DNA of 64,000 nucleotides. Source: Peribacillus asahii (GTDB taxonomy: Bacteria; Bacillota; Bacilli; Bacillales; DSM-1321). The notes below the pieces were generated by a model. The model saw nothing but the letters and a program-made list of their open reading frames with translations. It did no database searches and was not told the origin of the DNA. The stretch lies in assembly GCF_004006295.1 (NCBI RefSeq), contig NZ_CP026095.1, positions 3,892,001-3,956,000 on the forward strand. The letters run 5' to 3'. Made by a program: the position numbers and the translations under genes. The stretch's first letter is position 1. Every line of letters begins with the position of its first letter. Below are positions 61,888 to 64,000 of the stretch, one piece after another.

Positions 61888-62910
61888 ATGAACATTAGAA
61901 AAAAAGGTAAATTTCTATCTCTGGTTGCTATTCTATCAATCTTTTCTATTCTTTTAGCGGCTTGTAGTAGCAGTAGTTCTAGTAAAGAGAAAGCATCCGG
62001 TGATGGAACTTACACCTTTAAAGTTGCACACGTCGTACAAGAAAATCACGTTTGGAATAAAACAGCTGAGAAATTCGGGGAAGAACTTGAAAAACTTTCT
62101 GATGGAAGAATGAAATTGGATATTTATCCTGCGTCACAATTAGGGCAAGAAAAAGACATGGTACAACAACTTGAAACAGGATCTATTGATTTTGGATTTC
62201 TTACAAACGCTTACATGAGTACTCGTCAAGATTCTTTAAACTCTTGGTTTATGCCTTTTGAATTTAATAATCTTGAAGAAGCCATTAAATTGAGAGACTC
62301 AGAGCCAACTAAAGAAATGTTAAAAGAACTAGAATCACAAGGACTAGTAGGTCTTGACTTTGCCTTTGCTGGGAACCGCCATATCCTTATGAAAGATGGA
62401 TTTATCAATTCACCTGCTGATTTAAAAGGTAAAAAAGTACGTATCATTGGTAGCCCTTCTATTCAAAAGTTTTGGGATGAGACTGGAGCAGGTCCAACTG
62501 CTATGCCGCTTTCTGAAGTATACACTTCTCTTCAAACTGGAGTAATTGATGGGATTGATATTGATCTTGATGCTTTAGTTACGGAAAAGTATTACGAAAA
62601 TGCAGAATATTTAACATTAACAAACCATACAACTTTCCCAACTGTAATTGTGATGGGGAAATCCTCTTATGATAAGCTTTCTGCTGAAGACCAAAAAATT
62701 GTAAAAACAGCGTTGAACACAGCTGTGGAATGGGGATTAAAAGAAGCTATCAAACGTGAGAAGACTAATCTTGAAGAATTGAAGAAAAATGGTGTGAAAG
62801 TTCAAGTATTAAAAGATTCCTCTTCATTTGATGCAATTACTAAAAAGGTAACAGATGAGTATTCTGAAAAATCACCAGTTATTAAATCGTTCCTTGAAAC
62901 GGCTAAATAA
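61888..62910 (+). CDS. dctP: TRAP transporter solute-binding lipoprotein
   Basis: Binds a carboxylate outside the membrane and hands it to DctQM. Lipoprotein signal with lipobox LLAAC (Cys26), then a serine-rich linker. DctP-family fold with QLGQEKDMVQQLETG, GNRHI and the conserved binding arginine in KKVRIIGSP. 340 residues. AAGGGGG precedes ATG. Substrate (C4-dicarboxylate, sialic acid or other) cannot be told. Confidence 0.93.
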   Translation: MNIRKKGKFLSLVAILSIFSILLAACSSSSSSKEKASGDGTYTFKVAHVVQENHVWNKTAEKFGEELEKLSDGRMKLDIYPASQLGQEKDMVQQLETGSIDFGFLTNAYMSTRQDSLNSWFMPFEFNNLEEAIKLRDSEPTKEMLKELESQGLVGLDFAFAGNRHILMKDGFINSPADLKGKKVRIIGSPSIQKFWDETGAGPTAMPLSEVYTSLQTGVIDGIDIDLDALVTEKYYENAEYLTLTNHTTFPTVIVMGKSSYDKLSAEDQKIVKTALNTAVEWGLKEAIKREKTNLEELKKNGVKVQVLKDSSSFDAITKKVTDEYSEKSPVIKSFLETAK

Positions 62911-62940
62911 AACAGAATGCTGACTCTAGATAATCAAAAA

Positions 62941-62978
62941 ACCCTACGCAAGTAATAACTCCCGTGTAGGGGTTTTTT
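62941..62978 (+). terminator. intercistronic terminator between dctP and dctQ
   Basis: ACCCTAC and GTAGGGGT arms with T-run. Its place inside the operon suggests partial termination, giving more binding protein than permease. Confidence 0.75.
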
Positions 62979-63070
62979 GATGAATGAAAAAGCAAGCCTT
63001 AAATGACAAATCACACTCTATCAAACGTAACCATCTACATTTGAATTAAGACAACAGAGGAGGGATCCGT

Positions 63071-63565
63071 ATGAAAGTCATACACAAATTAAGCAATTGG
63101 ATTTACAGTCTTGAAAAGATTATCGCCATTATTCTTTGCACAATTATCCTTTTCGCTCTTGCAGCTGGGGTATTGTATCGTTACGTATTAAATGCACCTT
63201 TAACATGGTCAGATGAAACCGCTATCTTTTCACTTGTTTGGTTGACATTTATCGGTGGCAGTATGAGTATCAAACACCAAGATGCCCCCGCTATTACCCT
63301 GTTAATGGATAAAATGAAAGGGATTACAAAAAAGGTCCTAGAAACAATTGGTCTTCTTACTGTACTTGCCTTCACCGTTTATATTTTTTACCTTGCTTGT
63401 ATTTGGTTATCTTCTCCTAATATTTTGGTTCAGAAATCAAGTTCAATGCAAATGCCCATGATTATCGCCTATTTGAGTGTTCCAGTGAGCTTCTTTTTTA
63501 TGATGATTCACTCCATAGACGTATTAATCAACAATTTCACGAGTAATGAAGAGGAGGTTAACTAA
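63071..63565 (+). CDS. dctQ: TRAP transporter small permease
   Basis: A 164-residue protein with four membrane helices and the DctQ pattern RYVLNAPLTWSDETAIFSLVWLTFIGG. Forms the permease with DctM. GAGGAGG precedes ATG. One base separates it from dctM. Confidence 0.93.
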   Translation: MKVIHKLSNWIYSLEKIIAIILCTIILFALAAGVLYRYVLNAPLTWSDETAIFSLVWLTFIGGSMSIKHQDAPAITLLMDKMKGITKKVLETIGLLTVLAFTVYIFYLACIWLSSPNILVQKSSSMQMPMIIAYLSVPVSFFFMMIHSIDVLINNFTSNEEEVN

Positions 63566-63566
63566 T

Positions 63567-64000
63567 ATGACAACGGCATTACTATTATTCATTGTCCTCT
63601 TGCTTCTACGAGTTCCCATCGCTTTTGTTCTTGGGCTCACAACGATTATTTATATTATTGCTTCAGGCAACCTAGGATTAATGTCAACGGCCCCTCAGAG
63701 ACTATATTCAGGTCTGGAAAGTTACGGACTGCTAGCTATTCCTCTCTTCATGCTTGCTGGAGAGCTAATGAACTCCGGAGGGATTACAAAAAGACTTATT
63801 GATTTCGCTAAAACGTTTATTGGGCATTTCCGCGGCGGACTAGCTTATGTTAACGTCGTAGCCAATATGCTACTAGCTTCCATTATCGGTTCAGCAACGG
63901 CACAAATTGCCATGATGAGCCGAATCATGGTTCCTTCGATGGAGAAGGAAGGATATTCAAAAGAATTTAGTGCAGCTACCACTGCTTCAGCGGGACTGCT
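63567..64000 (+). CDS. dctM: TRAP transporter large permease (truncated by window edge)
   Basis: 144 codons are visible out of a usual 425 or so. Starts MTTALLLFIVLLLLRVPIAF; the family motif AIPLFMLAGELMNSGGITKRLIDF and the GSATAQIAMM hairpin region are present. GGAGG precedes ATG. Carries the transport pathway. Confidence 0.93.
   Translation, partial: MTTALLLFIVLLLLRVPIAFVLGLTTIIYIIASGNLGLMSTAPQRLYSGLESYGLLAIPLFMLAGELMNSGGITKRLIDFAKTFIGHFRGGLAYVNVVANMLLASIIGSATAQIAMMSRIMVPSMEKEGYSKEFSAATTASAGL

Overview
The window is chromosomal DNA from a low-GC, spore-forming member of the Bacillaceae. Evidence for this is the gene order tyrS, acsA-acuABC, ccpA, aroA, ytxGH-brxC, murC, sftA, ytpQ/ytpP, ytoP, ytnP, trmB, ytmP, thpR, leuS, mnmL-mnmM (the 'yt' region of Bacillus subtilis). 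The bacilliredoxin BrxC, the sporulation protein Cse60, the competence regulator ComK, two T-box leaders and AAGGAGG ribosome binding sites agree. The species cannot be told from the sequence alone. Starts were re-chosen by ribosome binding site and family alignment wherever the longest frame was clearly too long.

Layout. 1-1142: 5' part of tyrS behind a tyrosine T-box. 1204-4222: bifunctional penicillin-binding protein. 4259-9863: acetate and acetoin utilisation genes acsA and acuABC, then ccpA; a catabolite-responsive element covers the acsA start codon. 10135-13647: aroA and a large FtsA-like ATPase with an unusual repeated C-terminal half. 13648-14621: repeats and a decayed Ger(x)C germination gene. 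14740-20995: brxC-ytxH-ytxG, murC and the DNA translocase sftA, which has four 50-residue tandem repeats in its linker. 21191-28251: a membrane gene whose only sensible start is ATA, then ytpQ, ytpP, a DUF84 NTPase, ytoP, ytzB, ytnP, trmB, ytzH and ytmP. 28513-35850: a NERD-like protein, thpR, dat, pepV, a DedA protein, signal peptidase, and a DsbA-like oxidoreductase paired with a cysteine-bearing Rrf2 regulator.

35990-44305 is the accessory part. Two IS200/IS605-type elements each carry only tnpB, and each tnpB is visibly broken (an 11-bp tandem duplication in one, an internal frame-changing deletion in the other). Beside them lie fragments of an SH3-domain gene and a GyrI-like gene. Between the elements sit ytzE, rsuA, ytgP/murJ, ytfP and a 40-residue protein. 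44294-50808 holds small, partly lineage-specific genes: alkyltransferase-like protein, cse60, a rhodanese, a heme-copper-oxidase-like membrane protein, shikimate kinase, an Lrp/EamA divergent pair, a DUF2935 protein, comK and an RDD protein. 51037-57722 holds an SSS-type transporter with a DUF3311 partner, leuS with a leucine T-box, ytzC and the tRNA-modification pair mnmL-mnmM.

58030-64000 is a carboxylate-uptake block: an AraC-type regulator, a DUF485-ActP acetate symporter pair, and the first three genes of a TRAP transporter (dctP, dctQ, partial dctM). Candidate cre sites precede both transport units, and a CodY-like box precedes dctP. Because ccpA and acsA are in the same window, much of the carbon logic (uptake, activation to acetyl-CoA, AcuA control of AcsA, CcpA repression) can be read here. 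Nothing in the window is clearly a new defence or mobile system. The least explained items are the FtsA-like fusion protein, the ATA-start membrane gene, the Rrf2/DsbA operator and the small dispersed intergenic repeats.
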